Positions 14,545 to 22,285 of a DNA stretch of 35,717 nt are shown piece by piece. Numbering within the stretch: the first letter of the stretch is position 1; each line of letters opens with the position of its first letter. Both the position numbers and the translations under genes were made by a program. Origin of the DNA: Clostridium thermobutyricum (GTDB lineage: Bacteria > Bacillota > Clostridia > Ch29); NCBI GenBank assembly GCA_016841565.1, contig JAENYX010000031.1, forward strand, positions 1 through 35,717, written 5' to 3'. Below the pieces are notes generated by a model. It saw only the letters and a program-made list of their open reading frames with translations, ran no database searches and had not been told where the DNA came from.

Positions 14545-17031
14545 ATGTTTTTTTCAAAAAATCAAAAAGTAAAAAACTCCCCGGCTGCACAGGAGCGCAG
14601 CCCGGCTCAGCAGGCCGTCGTGGATGCAAATGACCGCCAGCTTTCATTGATGAAGCACAACCAGGAATGCATTGTAAACAGGATTAGCAGCAAAATAGAA
14701 GAGGCCGGTTATATATCCGAGAGCCTCATTGACATGATAGGCAATATTAACAAATATGTTGAATTCCAGATGGATTCCATCGAAAAGGTTACAGACGGGG
14801 TAAGTAATTACTCTGCCCTTGCCCAGCAGGTCTATGCCAGCACCGATAATTCAAGGCAGATATCCGAGGAAACCGCCGCCGCAGCCCAGCAGGGCAATCA
14901 GGCTGTTGAAAATTCCATCCGGGCTATGAATGAGATCGAAAGCTCGGTGGAAGAAACCAAGCAGTTTATTCAAAACCTCAGTGTTAAAGCCGACAGCATA
15001 TACGAAATGCTGAATGTAATTAAGGATATTGCCAACAGCACAAACCTGTTATCCTTAAACGCCTCAATTGAAGCTGCCCGGGCAGGTGAAGCCGGCAGAG
15101 GGTTTGCAGTTGTTGCCCAAGAGGTAAAAAAACTGGCCCAGCACAGTGTGGAATCCACCGAATACATTAGCAAGACGGTAGAGGAAATAAATGATTATAT
15201 AAACAACACAAATTCATCCATGGACAAGACCATTGACAAGGTTTTGGAAGGAACCAGGATAGCCGGTAATACAAAGGATACATTCCAGACCATAATAGAC
15301 GCCATCCAACGGAACAATAGTATATCCCAGGAGATTTCCACCGCCATATCCCAGCAAACCGGCAGCCTTGAAAGCGTTGTTGAATCAATCGATGATATGA
15401 GCCGGACCTTTGATAAGCTATTGTCGCTGGTTGAAACCGCCACCTCCAGCACCCAATACACCAAAACATCCCTGTTATCCCTTCACAACGTCTCCAAAGA
15501 CCTGCAATCGGTTACCGGAAGGCTGCTTCAGGTGGTGGAAGGCAAGCCCTATCAGCAACAGACTCTGCACACCTGCATTCCCAGTAAAATTGCCGCCTAT
15601 GACCCCTGCCTTGCCTGTGACTTTGTTACCGGGCTGGTGCTGGAAAATGTACACAGGGGACTTTTGTCCATAGGAAACAACGGCGAGATAACACCGGCAG
15701 TGGCAAAAAGCTGGAACCTGCAGGAGGACAATCTAACCTGGGTATTCAACCTTCGAAGAGGAGCAAAGTTTCACAGCGGCAGGGAAATAACGGCCCAGGA
15801 TGTTAAATATAGCTTTGAAAGACTGCTGAATCCAAATACCAATTCGCCCAACAGCTGGTGCCTGCTGTATGTGGAAGGCGCCGAAGAATATGTGAAGGGT
15901 GTTGCGGAAGAAGTAACGGGTATCAGGATTATTGACAAGTACTGTATTTCCATAAAGTTAAAGTATCCATACAGTGGTTTTTTGCTTAATCTCGGGCAGT
16001 ACATCTGCTGTATAATAGACAGCCAGGAGATGGAGAATGGCAATGTAGTCGGCTGCGGCCCTTACAGGATAACCCAGGCCAAAGAATCAGAATGTGTCCT
16101 GCAGGCCTTTGAAGAACATTTCAACGGCCAGCCCTATGTAGACCGATTTAACGTGGATATTGCCCCCAGAGACACGGCGGGCCAATTCTCAAGCGGCAAA
16201 TATGATTATATTATTGTGGATAACAAAGAATTGATGAATGAAATAAAGGACAGAAAGGATGTTGTCCTGAAATCCCGTAATATTTCCGGTTCGTATTTCG
16301 TCGGGTTCAACCTGAATTCCACAAATAGTATCATCAAAGATAAAGAAGCCAGGAAAGCCATGAATATGGCTGTTAATAAGAAAAGAATTATCGAGGACAT
16401 ATTTGGCGGACTGGCGGTAGAATCCGTCAGCCCCTTACCCCCAAGCATTTTAGACAATAAGTGTATTAACGGATATCCCTATGACCCGGATTTGGCCAGA
16501 AGCATCATTAGCAAGCATTCCCACAGCAAGAAGCTGAAGATTAACCTGCGAACAAACGAGGATTCCGCACTGGTCAAAATGTTTAACCGGATTGAAGAGT
16601 ATGTCATGGAAGATTTGAAGAATATCGGTATTGACTTCACCATAGAGCGGTATTATCATGCCGAAATGCTCCGGCTGGAAAACCTGCAGAAATGTGATAT
16701 GTATATAAGCCGCTGGATGGCCGATACAGGTGACCCGGATAATATCCTGCAGCCCCTTTTCCACCCTGAAAACGTATCCAATGGGACCAGATACAATAAT
16801 GAGGTGGTTAATGAGAAGATGGCACTTGCCCAGGGAATGGTACACCCCGGAAAACGTGAGCAATTGTATCAGGAGATACAACAGATAATTGTGGATGATG
16901 CTCCGTGGATATTCCTTCTCCATCCGCAATTGGCCATTGCCGCCAGGCAGGGTTTACTGGGGCTGAATATGAGCTGTCTGGGATTGATTAAAATGGAAGA
17001 TATTCTGATAGATAAACGGGATACTTTTTAA
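14545..17031 (+). CDS. Soluble chemoreceptor fused to a family 5 solute-binding domain
   Basis: 828 residues from ATG 14545, with AAAGGAG at 14527-14533; ATG 14470 would add 25 residues without a good site. Residues about 50-335 are a methyl-accepting chemotaxis signalling domain; the conserved tip region reads [28 protein letters not shown] at about 170-200, flanked by long coiled-coil heptads. There is no transmembrane segment, no HAMP domain and no signal peptide, so it is a cytoplasmic receptor. From about residue 345 to the end it carries a full SBP_bac_5 domain (peptide/nickel ABC binding-protein family): [76 protein letters not shown]. In transporters that domain is outside the cell. 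Here it should sense a cytoplasmic ligand, as in the regulator SgrR. The ligand is unknown. Confidence 0.88.
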   Translation: MFFSKNQKVKNSPAAQERSPAQQAVVDANDRQLSLMKHNQECIVNRISSKIEEAGYISESLIDMIGNINKYVEFQMDSIEKVTDGVSNYSALAQQVYASTDNSRQISEETAAAAQQGNQAVENSIRAMNEIESSVEETKQFIQNLSVKADSIYEMLNVIKDIANSTNLLSLNASIEAARAGEAGRGFAVVAQEVKKLAQHSVESTEYISKTVEEINDYINNTNSSMDKTIDKVLEGTRIAGNTKDTFQTIIDAIQRNNSISQEISTAISQQTGSLESVVESIDDMSRTFDKLLSLVETATSSTQYTKTSLLSLHNVSKDLQSVTGRLLQVVEGKPYQQQTLHTCIPSKIAAYDPCLACDFVTGLVLENVHRGLLSIGNNGEITPAVAKSWNLQEDNLTWVFNLRRGAKFHSGREITAQDVKYSFERLLNPNTNSPNSWCLLYVEGAEEYVKGVAEEVTGIRIIDKYCISIKLKYPYSGFLLNLGQYICCIIDSQEMENGNVVGCGPYRITQAKESECVLQAFEEHFNGQPYVDRFNVDIAPRDTAGQFSSGKYDYIIVDNKELMNEIKDRKDVVLKSRNISGSYFVGFNLNSTNSIIKDKEARKAMNMAVNKKRIIEDIFGGLAVESVSPLPPSILDNKCINGYPYDPDLARSIISKHSHSKKLKINLRTNEDSALVKMFNRIEEYVMEDLKNIGIDFTIERYYHAEMLRLENLQKCDMYISRWMADTGDPDNILQPLFHPENVSNGTRYNNEVVNEKMALAQGMVHPGKREQLYQEIQQIIVDDAPWIFLLHPQLAIAARQGLLGLNMSCLGLIKMEDILIDKRDTF

Positions 17032-17118
17032 AACAAAGCCCCGTCCCATCCAACTGCTGTCAATCATACCGGCCCAGAGCGGCGTCATGTAAGAATATTT
17101 AAAATGATCCCAAAATGT

Positions 17119-17158
17119 ACTGTCAGGAGGCCTGTCCCCCTGGCAGTTTTTTATTTTT
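17119..17158 (+). terminator. Terminator of the chemoreceptor gene
   Basis: ACTGTCAGG (17119-17127) pairs with CCTGGCAGT (17139-17147) with one G-T pair, followed by TTTTTTATTTTTT. It lies about 90 nt after the stop. Confidence 0.85.
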
Positions 17159-17201
17159 TCGCCTTTTCCCCGTTTCAAAGGAAAATATAAGTTAATATTT
17201 A

Positions 17202-17231
17202 TGAATATTTCCGTAGATAGATAGCATACTA
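17202..17231 (+). promoter_or_regulatory. Sigma-G/sigma-F-like forespore promoter
   Basis: TGAATA (17202-17207), 17 bp, CATACTA (17225-17231) is a complete match to the sigma-G consensus of Bacillus as I know it. It lies about 30 nt before the holin-4-like gene and suggests expression in the forespore. Confidence 0.6.
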
Positions 17232-17264
17232 AAAATGCACAAAATTCAAAAAGGAGTGTGAAAC

Positions 17265-17645
17265 ATGGCAGAAAGAGAAAGAAAAGATGATGCCCGCCAG
17301 GCCGAAGGTAGCATTAATATTGGCGGAATAATAATGAGGCTTATTGTTGCAGCTGTGGTTCTTGGCATTACTGCCTTCTTGACTCCCGGATTTAGAATTG
17401 AGGGAATATGGGCTCTTTTAATAGGAGCAGCTGTATTAGCAATCCTGGATTATTTCGTTGCCAAACTGATTGGTGTGGAAGCCTCTCCTTTCGGAAAAGG
17501 AATTGTTGGTTTTATTACTGCTGCGGTTATTATATACGCTACGCAGTACTTCGTAACAGGTTTCAATGTTACAATCTGGGGAGCCATTATCGGAGCCCTT
17601 ATATTCGGCATAGTGGATGCTATAATACCCGGCAGGGCTATGTAA
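17265..17645 (+). CDS. Phage-holin superfamily 4 (holin_4_2)-like membrane protein
   Basis: 126 residues. A charged N-terminus (AERERKDDARQAEGS) precedes four hydrophobic helices: IIMRLIVAAVVLGITAFLTPGF, WALLIGAAVLAILDYFVAKLIG, GIVGFITAAVIIYATQYFV and TIWGAIIGALIFGIVDAII. The G-F-x-I-x-G-x-W-A-L-L-x-G/A-A pattern is typical of the holin_4_2 / DUF360-type small membrane proteins found in many non-phage loci, so lysis is not implied. The upstream promoter looks forespore specific. AAAAGGAGTG precedes the ATG. The last codons lie inside a 20-bp hairpin. Confidence 0.82.
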   Translation: MAERERKDDARQAEGSINIGGIIMRLIVAAVVLGITAFLTPGFRIEGIWALLIGAAVLAILDYFVAKLIGVEASPFGKGIVGFITAAVIIYATQYFVTGFNVTIWGAIIGALIFGIVDAIIPGRAM

Positions 17646-17679
17646 AGGAGTCCTCATTATGAGGACTCCTTTACATAGC
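17637..17679 (+). terminator. 20-bp perfect hairpin spanning the stop codon
   Basis: Bases 17637-17656 are exactly complementary to 17660-17679, with a 3-nt loop. The left arm contains the last two sense codons and the stop of the holin-4-like gene. No U-run follows (gttagttac), so it may act as a terminator, an RNA-stability element, or both. Confidence 0.6.
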
Positions 17680-17811
17680 GTTAGTTACAAGCTGTATCAG
17701 TTCTATACATATTTTCATAATAATATATAATATACACAGAATATACTATTGCTAAAATTTAAACAATCTGGTGGGGGTTATTCTATTTGAGAAAGGGGTA
17801 CATCGGGATTT

Positions 17812-17970
17812 ATGGATGAAAGATCTCAAAAAAACCAGTTCGATACCATAAGAGACCGTATTGATAAGGTATTGAAAATAAACCCGGATAATTTACACTC
17901 AGAGGAACTCCTGCAGCTTACTTGCCAAATTGACAAAATGTTTATAGAACAGATAAGACAATCGGGATAG
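17812..17970 (+). CDS. Spo0E-like aspartyl-phosphate phosphatase
   Basis: A 52-residue protein, short enough to be missed by length cut-offs. The helix-loop-helix pattern IRDRIDKVLKINPDNLHSEELLQLTCQIDKMFIEQI fits the Spo0E family (I-x2-x-R/L-x2-L ... L-x-S-x-E-L-L-x-L-S/T-x2-L/I-D-x-L/M-I). The usual SQxLD core appears here as TCQID, so the catalytic Asp is kept. Such proteins dephosphorylate Spo0A~P and delay sporulation; this role is from the family. A stop codon lies eight codons upstream of ATG 17812 in the same frame. The ribosome binding site AAAGGGG is rather distant (about 13 nt). Confidence 0.72.
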   Translation: MDERSQKNQFDTIRDRIDKVLKINPDNLHSEELLQLTCQIDKMFIEQIRQSG

Positions 17971-17993
17971 CTGGCGGGCTATTCCGATTGTCT
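17956..17993 (+). terminator. Stop-spanning hairpin of the Spo0E-like gene
   Basis: AGACAATCGGGATAGC (17956-17971) pairs with 17978-17993 over 16 bp, with a single G-T pair and a 6-nt loop. The arm includes the last codons and the TAG. A short T-containing stretch follows (TACATCTATTT). Confidence 0.6.
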
Positions 17994-18027
17994 TACATCT
18001 ATTTCGAAAATATGTATTTTAGGCTGC

Positions 18028-18348
18028 TTATCTGCCTGTACTCAGATTTTCCTGTACTATCCGGACTATATCGCTTATGAAATCTCCCAGGACCGGGATA
18101 TTTAACAGAACAATTTTTTGCAGTAAGTATATAAGTATGGCGCCCAAAATGGTAAACCCCACCGCCATACCGAAACCTCTCACCAAACCGATTAAAAAGT
18201 TATATGTAAGAAAGCTCTTTTGAGAGTTTATTCTTTCCATGAAATTCCCCAGACTCATCTTATCCAGCTTCAGATTTATTTCTTTTATATCCGATTCTAT
18301 CTTTCCCATGCCGGTCTGCGCAGTTTTGTTGCTCAATGCTATGTTCAC
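18028..18348 (-). CDS. DUF5665-like membrane protein
   Basis: 106 residues. An N-terminal amphipathic coiled-coil-like part (KIESDIKEINLKLDKMSLGNFMERINS) leads into two hydrophobic segments: FLIGLVRGFGMAVGFTILGAILIYLLQKIV and VLLNIPVLGDFISDIVRIV. The R-G-x-G-x-A-x-G-F-T-x-L-G-A-I-x-x-Y-L-L-Q pattern is what I know as DUF5665, a small membrane protein of unknown role in spore-forming Firmicutes. Start is GTG 18348; a TTG at 18336 with GAGGTG 9 nt upstream is a real alternative. Confidence 0.75.
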   Translation of the reverse strand: MNIALSNKTAQTGMGKIESDIKEINLKLDKMSLGNFMERINSQKSFLTYNFLIGLVRGFGMAVGFTILGAILIYLLQKIVLLNIPVLGDFISDIVRIVQENLSTGR

Positions 18349-18401
18349 CTCTTCCTGTGGTATATTCCGGTAACACTTTTTTCATCAAAACCATATAAGC
18401 A

Positions 18402-18429
18402 TTTATATTATTTATATTTGCTCATGCAA
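18402..18429 (-). promoter_or_regulatory. Candidate promoter of the DUF5665 gene
   Basis: TTGCAT (18429-18424), 16 bp, TATAAA (18407-18402) on the minus strand, about 55 nt before the start. Confidence 0.4.
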
Positions 18430-18541
18430 TATATTATATCATCGTTTTGACAGGTTTCCAATCTTTAGTGCATATGCAGGATAAAGCACAAAAAATAAAA
18501 CCGCAGTCCTCCTTAGGGATGGACTAAAGCTTCATTGCAAG

Positions 18542-18591
18542 CAAAAAAAAAAATAAGTAAAGATGCCGGTTGTACCCCGGCATCTTTACTT
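18542..18591 (-). terminator. Terminator of the YhcN/YlaJ gene
   Basis: A 15-bp perfect stem (18577-18591 with 18555-18569) is followed on the minus strand by A and then 11 T (18553-18543). It starts 3 nt after the lipoprotein gene ends. Confidence 0.93.
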
Positions 18592-18593
18592 TG

Positions 18594-19109
18594 CTACCTA
18601 ACAGTTGGTGCAGGCCTTCTAAACATCTCATCAATTTGCCGGATGATACCGCTTATGGGTTTTCCATCCTCAATGTCGTCTGCAAATTTTCTGAGCCGGG
18701 TCACAGTATCAGAATCAGCCGATACATACACCCTGGTTAGCATTCTATCGGTTTCTTCCGCCCTGTTAATTACTCTCTGTTTCAACGCATCTGTCATCTT
18801 ACCCTGCAGATCTTCATTCATGTCGATGCCTATATAGGCAGTACTGCCGCTGACAATAGCCGTGGCATCCTCCACGTCTTTTAGATCTTCAATGCGGTCC
18901 ACAAGGTTTTCTGCTCTCCTTGTATCTTCCTGGGGCTCATTGTTCGGGACTCTGTTAGCCGGTCCCTCAGGAGTACCAGGCAGCGGTGTTGTCCTTTGCT
19001 GCGGCGCCGGCGTGGTATCCGGTGCCGGTCTTTGCTGAGGCACACATCCAACTGCAAGTGATACTGCCAGCAGGGATAGAATTAATATAAAAAACAATTG
19101 ACGTTTCAT
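18594..19109 (-). CDS. YhcN/YlaJ-family sporulation lipoprotein
   Basis: 171 residues. A signal with lipobox ending in VGC (Cys 22) is followed by a Pro/Thr/Gln-rich linker. The family core then reads AENLVDRIEDLKDVEDATAIVSGSTAYIGIDMN ... LKQRVINRAEETDRMLTRVYVSADSDTVTRLRKFADDI. YhcN/YlaJ proteins are forespore-expressed lipoproteins involved in spore inner membrane function and germination in Bacillus; the same role is inferred here. It is monocistronic with a very strong terminator. The region upstream to 19294 shows no clear promoter by eye, only AT-rich sequence with short atgctaataataatgct-like repeats. Confidence 0.9.
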   Translation of the reverse strand: MKRQLFFILILSLLAVSLAVGCVPQQRPAPDTTPAPQQRTTPLPGTPEGPANRVPNNEPQEDTRRAENLVDRIEDLKDVEDATAIVSGSTAYIGIDMNEDLQGKMTDALKQRVINRAEETDRMLTRVYVSADSDTVTRLRKFADDIEDGKPISGIIRQIDEMFRRPAPTVR

Positions 19110-19294
19110 ATAATGGATTCTCCCTTCAAAACAGAATCTATTAATAGTCTTTGAAAGTCGGAGATTTTTATTATGCCAATTATATGAACGTCTCCATATA
19201 ATGCTAATAATAATGCTAAGAAAATTTTTGATTCATAATTATATGGGCGACTGATATCCAAACAACATCATTTCATAATATTCCATTTATTAAC

Positions 19295-19487
19295 TATATA
19301 CAACGCACTAATAGTATTACATTCCTTTATCTGTCATTTAAGAAGGCGCAGCCCAAAAAATCTGATTTGGAGGCAGACATAAGATCCTTCGCCTGGCTCA
19401 GGATGACAAGCGTTACGCTCAGGATGACAAGCGTTACGCTCAGGATGACAAGCCAGGAGATGTAAAGTTTTAAATGCGTTATATATA
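19295..19487. mobile_element. MITE-like element A, copy 1
   Basis: About 193 bp bounded by imperfect inverted ends: left TATATACAACGCA, right complement TATATATAACGCA, with matching TTACAT further in on both sides. It is flanked by TA-rich sequence that could be a target duplication. The same element recurs at 25263-25435 in the same orientation. The inside holds arms related to TGTCAT...GAATC and AAGATCCTTCG...GGATGACA, so the whole may fold on itself. It encodes no protein and lies just downstream of the glycerate kinase gene. Confidence 0.65.
19396..19453. repeat. 21-bp tandem repeat inside element A copy 1
   Basis: Nearly three copies of a 21-bp unit starting GCTCAGGATGACAAGCG. The second copy of the element at 25363-25400 has one full unit and part of a second, which explains the 20-bp length difference between the two copies. 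Confidence 0.8.
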
Positions 19488-19509
19488 AATCAAAAATTTT
19501 TGCCGGTAT

Positions 19510-20643
19510 CTACAGTTTGAGGTTTACCAGCCTCATAACCCTTTCGGCCGTATCGGCCAACAGGCCGGCGGCGCTCTCCATGGCTTGCTCCACAGTCATA
19601 GGACCGGGGCATATGCCGACTACAGCAGCAAAGCCCTGACCATACAGGGGTGAAACATCCCCCTTTATACCACCGGCCATTGCTATGACGGGTATGCCGA
19701 ATTTTCGTGCTATCGCTGCCACCCCCACAGGCGCCTTCCCGTACAATGTCTGGTAGTCAATACTTCCTTCCCCGGTGATAACCAGATGGGCATCCTTAAC
19801 CCTTTGCTCAAAATCCACCGCCTTGAGTATTATGTCAACTCCCGGTACCAGTGAAGCATTGAGGAAGGCCATTATACCTGCACCCAAGCCTCCGGCAGCC
19901 CCCGCACCCCGGGTTCTGCAAACATCCCTGCCCATGGTGTCCATTACCACACTGCCAAAATTTTGTAAATTCTTTTCAAGGTCCTCCACCATTTGCGCGG
20001 TGGCTCCCTTCTGGGGCCCAAAAACCCTGGCTGCTCCCCTGTACCCGCATAATGGGTTGTCCACATCGCAGGCGGCCAAAAACTCGCTTTCCCTTACCCT
20101 TTTGTCCATGCCCGATAGATCAATGCTTCTAAGCAGCCCCAGACCGCCTCCTCCCGCCGGTATTGGACGGCCGTTTTTGTCCAGAAATTTAACACCAAGG
20201 GCACCAAGCAGCCCGGCTCCTCCGTCAACCGTGGCACTCCCCCCCAGTCCTATTATAAATTTACGACAGCCCAGGTCCAGGGCTTTGGAAATAAGCTGCC
20301 CCATTCCGTACGTGGAAGTGAGCATAGGGTTCCGACTGTCCGGAGACAGCAACGTAAGCCCGGATACACAGGCCGTCTCAATCACCGCCGTCTTGCCATC
20401 CCCAAGTATTCCAAAACAGCCTTCAACCTCTTCCGTCAAGGGCCCGTAAACAAAAGCTTTTACCAGTTTCCCTCCCGTTGCCGATACCATAGCATCTATG
20501 GTGCCTTCTCCGCCGTCGGCTATGGGGATTTTGTCAACATTGCACTCAGGAAGCACCCGCCGGATTCCTTCCTCTATGGATACTGCCGCTTGTTTTGCCG
20601 TCAGGCTGCCTTTAAAGGAATCGGTTGCAACTACTATTTTCAT
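19510..20643 (-). CDS. glxK: Glycerate kinase (GarK/GlxK family)
   Basis: 377 residues from ATG 20643, chosen because GAGGAG lies 8 nt upstream; GTG 20649 would be only 2 nt away. Recognisable family stretches are KIVVATDSFKGSLTAKQAA at the N-terminus, PIADGGEGTIDAM at about 43-55, GLGGSATVDGGAGLLGALGVKF at about 132-153, and VITGEGSIDYQTLYGKAPVGVA at about 285-306. The enzyme phosphorylates D-glycerate to a phosphoglycerate in the cytoplasm. The EamA gene ends about 70 bp upstream on the same strand, so they may be cotranscribed. Which hydroxyl is phosphorylated is not decided by sequence alone. Confidence 0.94.
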   Translation of the reverse strand: MKIVVATDSFKGSLTAKQAAVSIEEGIRRVLPECNVDKIPIADGGEGTIDAMVSATGGKLVKAFVYGPLTEEVEGCFGILGDGKTAVIETACVSGLTLLSPDSRNPMLTSTYGMGQLISKALDLGCRKFIIGLGGSATVDGGAGLLGALGVKFLDKNGRPIPAGGGGLGLLRSIDLSGMDKRVRESEFLAACDVDNPLCGYRGAARVFGPQKGATAQMVEDLEKNLQNFGSVVMDTMGRDVCRTRGAGAAGGLGAGIMAFLNASLVPGVDIILKAVDFEQRVKDAHLVITGEGSIDYQTLYGKAPVGVAAIARKFGIPVIAMAGGIKGDVSPLYGQGFAAVVGICPGPMTVEQAMESAAGLLADTAERVMRLVNLKL

Positions 20644-20711
20644 TGTCACAGCTCCTCTACGTCAAGATCTCTTTCTAATATTTATCCGCTGCAAACCATC
20701 AATGGGCCGGA

Positions 20712-21602
20712 TCAGGCCGTTTTTGCTTCAGCCTTATCCTTTGGCGCTTCTTTCCTGAAATCCAGCTCGGCTATCAAAACGCCCGCCAATAGTATGACTG
20801 CACCAACATACCCCTTTGGCGCAAGAACCTCCTCCAGGAAAACATAGGCCAGTATGGCTGAGAAAACCGGTTCCAGGGAAAATATAAGCCCTGTATGGGT
20901 AGCACTTGTATACTGCTGGGCTGTTGTCTGCACTATGTATCCCACTGCGGTACAAAGGATACTGAGGGACAGCACCACGAACCATGACAGGGTATTGCCG
21001 GGAAGGTTCATGGTCTCTGTCAGCAGTGAGAAGGCTGTGCTAAAAAGCCCTACAAAGCCCAACTGCAAAACACCCAGGGCAATGGAATCCACCTGCTGAG
21101 TAAAAATTCCGGTAATAACTACGTGTGCTGCAAATAATACGGCGCATAACAGACAGAGCAAATCTCCTCCGCTGACTCTTAACCTGGTATTCAGAGTCAA
21201 TAAGGCTATACCAACCAATGCAAGACAAACCCCAAAAATTGTCTTCTTCTCAATTTTTTGTTTAAGAAATACAAAGGATATCACAGGTATAATAATCACC
21301 GAAAGACTTACCAGAAAACCGGCATTGGAGGCGGTGGTATTCTCCAGGCCAAAGGTCATGGATATAAAAACCAGAAACAGTATTACGGCTAAAACCAGGG
21401 CATATCTTATTGTTCTTAAATCCGACCTGATAATATTCTTGCCAAATACCGCTGCAGAAACACCAAAGGCAATAATAAAGCGCAGTGCTGTCAGATTAAA
21501 GGGTTGAAGGGTATCCAATCCAACCTTGGTTAGAATATAGGATGCTCCCCAAAATACCGTTATCATCAACAGCATCAAATCTGCTCTTGTCTGTCTGGTC
21601 AT
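20712..21602 (-). CDS. EamA-family (DMT superfamily) transporter
   Basis: 296 residues with ten hydrophobic segments in two EamA repeats. The first repeat has LMLLMITVFWGASYILTKVGLDTLQPFNLTALRFIIAF and the second has LLCLLCAVLFAAHVVITGIFTQQ and SLEPVFSAILAYVFLEEVLAPKGYVGAVILLAGVLIAE. The E-P-V-F-S/A ... G-x-x-L-I-L-x-G signature is standard. DMT exporters move metabolites or amino acids, and the substrate here is unknown. GGAGGAG precedes the ATG. The glycerate kinase gene follows on the same strand. Confidence 0.92.
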   Translation of the reverse strand: MTRQTRADLMLLMITVFWGASYILTKVGLDTLQPFNLTALRFIIAFGVSAAVFGKNIIRSDLRTIRYALVLAVILFLVFISMTFGLENTTASNAGFLVSLSVIIIPVISFVFLKQKIEKKTIFGVCLALVGIALLTLNTRLRVSGGDLLCLLCAVLFAAHVVITGIFTQQVDSIALGVLQLGFVGLFSTAFSLLTETMNLPGNTLSWFVVLSLSILCTAVGYIVQTTAQQYTSATHTGLIFSLEPVFSAILAYVFLEEVLAPKGYVGAVILLAGVLIAELDFRKEAPKDKAEAKTA

Positions 21603-21727
21603 ACAATACTCCTCCTAAACCAGCATTGGAATTTTTTATTATTATATAGTATATAATACCATTCTCCTTCTATAACTAATTCCCTTCTGTTTATCCCATG
21701 ATTCCACATGCTATGTTTTTTTATAAT

Positions 21728-21890
21728 AAAAAAACCTGCCGTTTCGGGAGACTGCTGAAATACTACGCTTTTTTGCTTGTCATTCTGAAACGCAGTTGAA
21801 GAATCTAATGCTTTCAATAACTTAAAGATCCTTCGCTGTCGCTCAGGATGACAAAAAGGGACTTTTTCAGCAGTCTCCATTTCGGGCAGG
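21728..21890 (-). terminator. Terminator of the DUF2089/SHOCT operon, split by an insertion
   Basis: The arms CCTGCC (minus 21890-21885) and GGCAGG (minus 21740-21735), with seven T after the second arm (21734-21728), would form an ordinary terminator directly after the SHOCT-like gene. They are now 144 bp apart because MITE-like element B lies between them, in the former loop. Without the insertion the loop would be about CGAAAC. Confidence 0.65.
21747..21879. mobile_element. MITE-like element B inserted in a terminator loop
   Basis: About 133 bp with perfect 14-bp inverted ends GGAGACTGCTGAAA (21747-21760) and its complement (21865-21878). TTTCG flanks both sides (21742-21746 and 21880-21884), a likely 5-bp target duplication. 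The interior is a long imperfect palindrome: TTGTCATTCTGA...GAAGAATCT on one side and AAGATCCTTCG...CAGGATGACAA on the other. It has no coding capacity. Confidence 0.75.
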
Positions 21891-22271
21891 CTATTCAACA
21901 AAAACCTCTACTTTCTCTCCGCGCTCATCATCCACCACATCCACCAGTTTACCCTCTTCTCCCGCTTCAATCATCTGTATAATATCATCGAAATCAAATC
22001 CTTTAAGTTCATCCCTGTCCAGGCCAAATTTCATTCCCAGCTTCAGTCCCACCGATACCAGGGATAAAGGAACACTCACATTCACCTTCCTTTTGTCTGT
22101 ACCCACGTCATATACCCTTACCTTGAGCCATTTGGCCTTACCGGATGCTCTGCTGCTTCGGGTGTCATCTCCATGGTCCAGCTCTCCCGCCTCCATAAGC
22201 TGCACTGCCTGATCTGCCGTAATCTTGCCTTCTTCCACCATTTTTAATACTTGTTTTACCTCTTCCTTCAT
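21891..22271 (-). CDS. SHOCT-like domain protein
   Basis: 126 residues. Residues 1-29 (EEVKQVLKMVEEGKITADQAVQLMEAGE) form a SHOCT-like helical module of the sort at the start of YvlB-type proteins. The rest (KWLKVRVYDVGTDKRKVNVSVPLSLVSVGLKLGMKFG ... IIQMIEAGEEGKLVDVVDDERGEKVEVFVE) is a beta-rich domain found with it in clostridial proteins of unknown function. It follows the DUF2089 gene by 14 bp, and both proteins carry the short module, suggesting they bind one another. A cytoplasmic stress or envelope-sensing role is plausible but unproven. Confidence 0.8.
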   Translation of the reverse strand: MKEEVKQVLKMVEEGKITADQAVQLMEAGELDHGDDTRSSRASGKAKWLKVRVYDVGTDKRKVNVSVPLSLVSVGLKLGMKFGLDRDELKGFDFDDIIQMIEAGEEGKLVDVVDDERGEKVEVFVE

Positions 22272-22285
22272 TTCAATCCCTCCAA

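Noticed and set aside
17265..17645. Interpretation as a phage lysis holin
   Set aside because: There are no phage genes, no endolysin nearby, and a forespore promoter. The holin_4_2 name is only a superfamily label.
19396..19453. Short direct repeats considered as a CRISPR array
   Set aside because: The units are contiguous with no unique spacers, are only 21 bp and lie inside a MITE-like element; there are no cas genes.
19775..20449. Plus-strand 224-codon frame
   Set aside because: Antisense to glycerate kinase; low-complexity Pro/Ser product and no ribosome binding site.
21599..21901. Minus-strand 100-codon frame
   Set aside because: It is made largely of MITE-like element B and the terminator it split; there is no ribosome binding site and no protein-like pattern.
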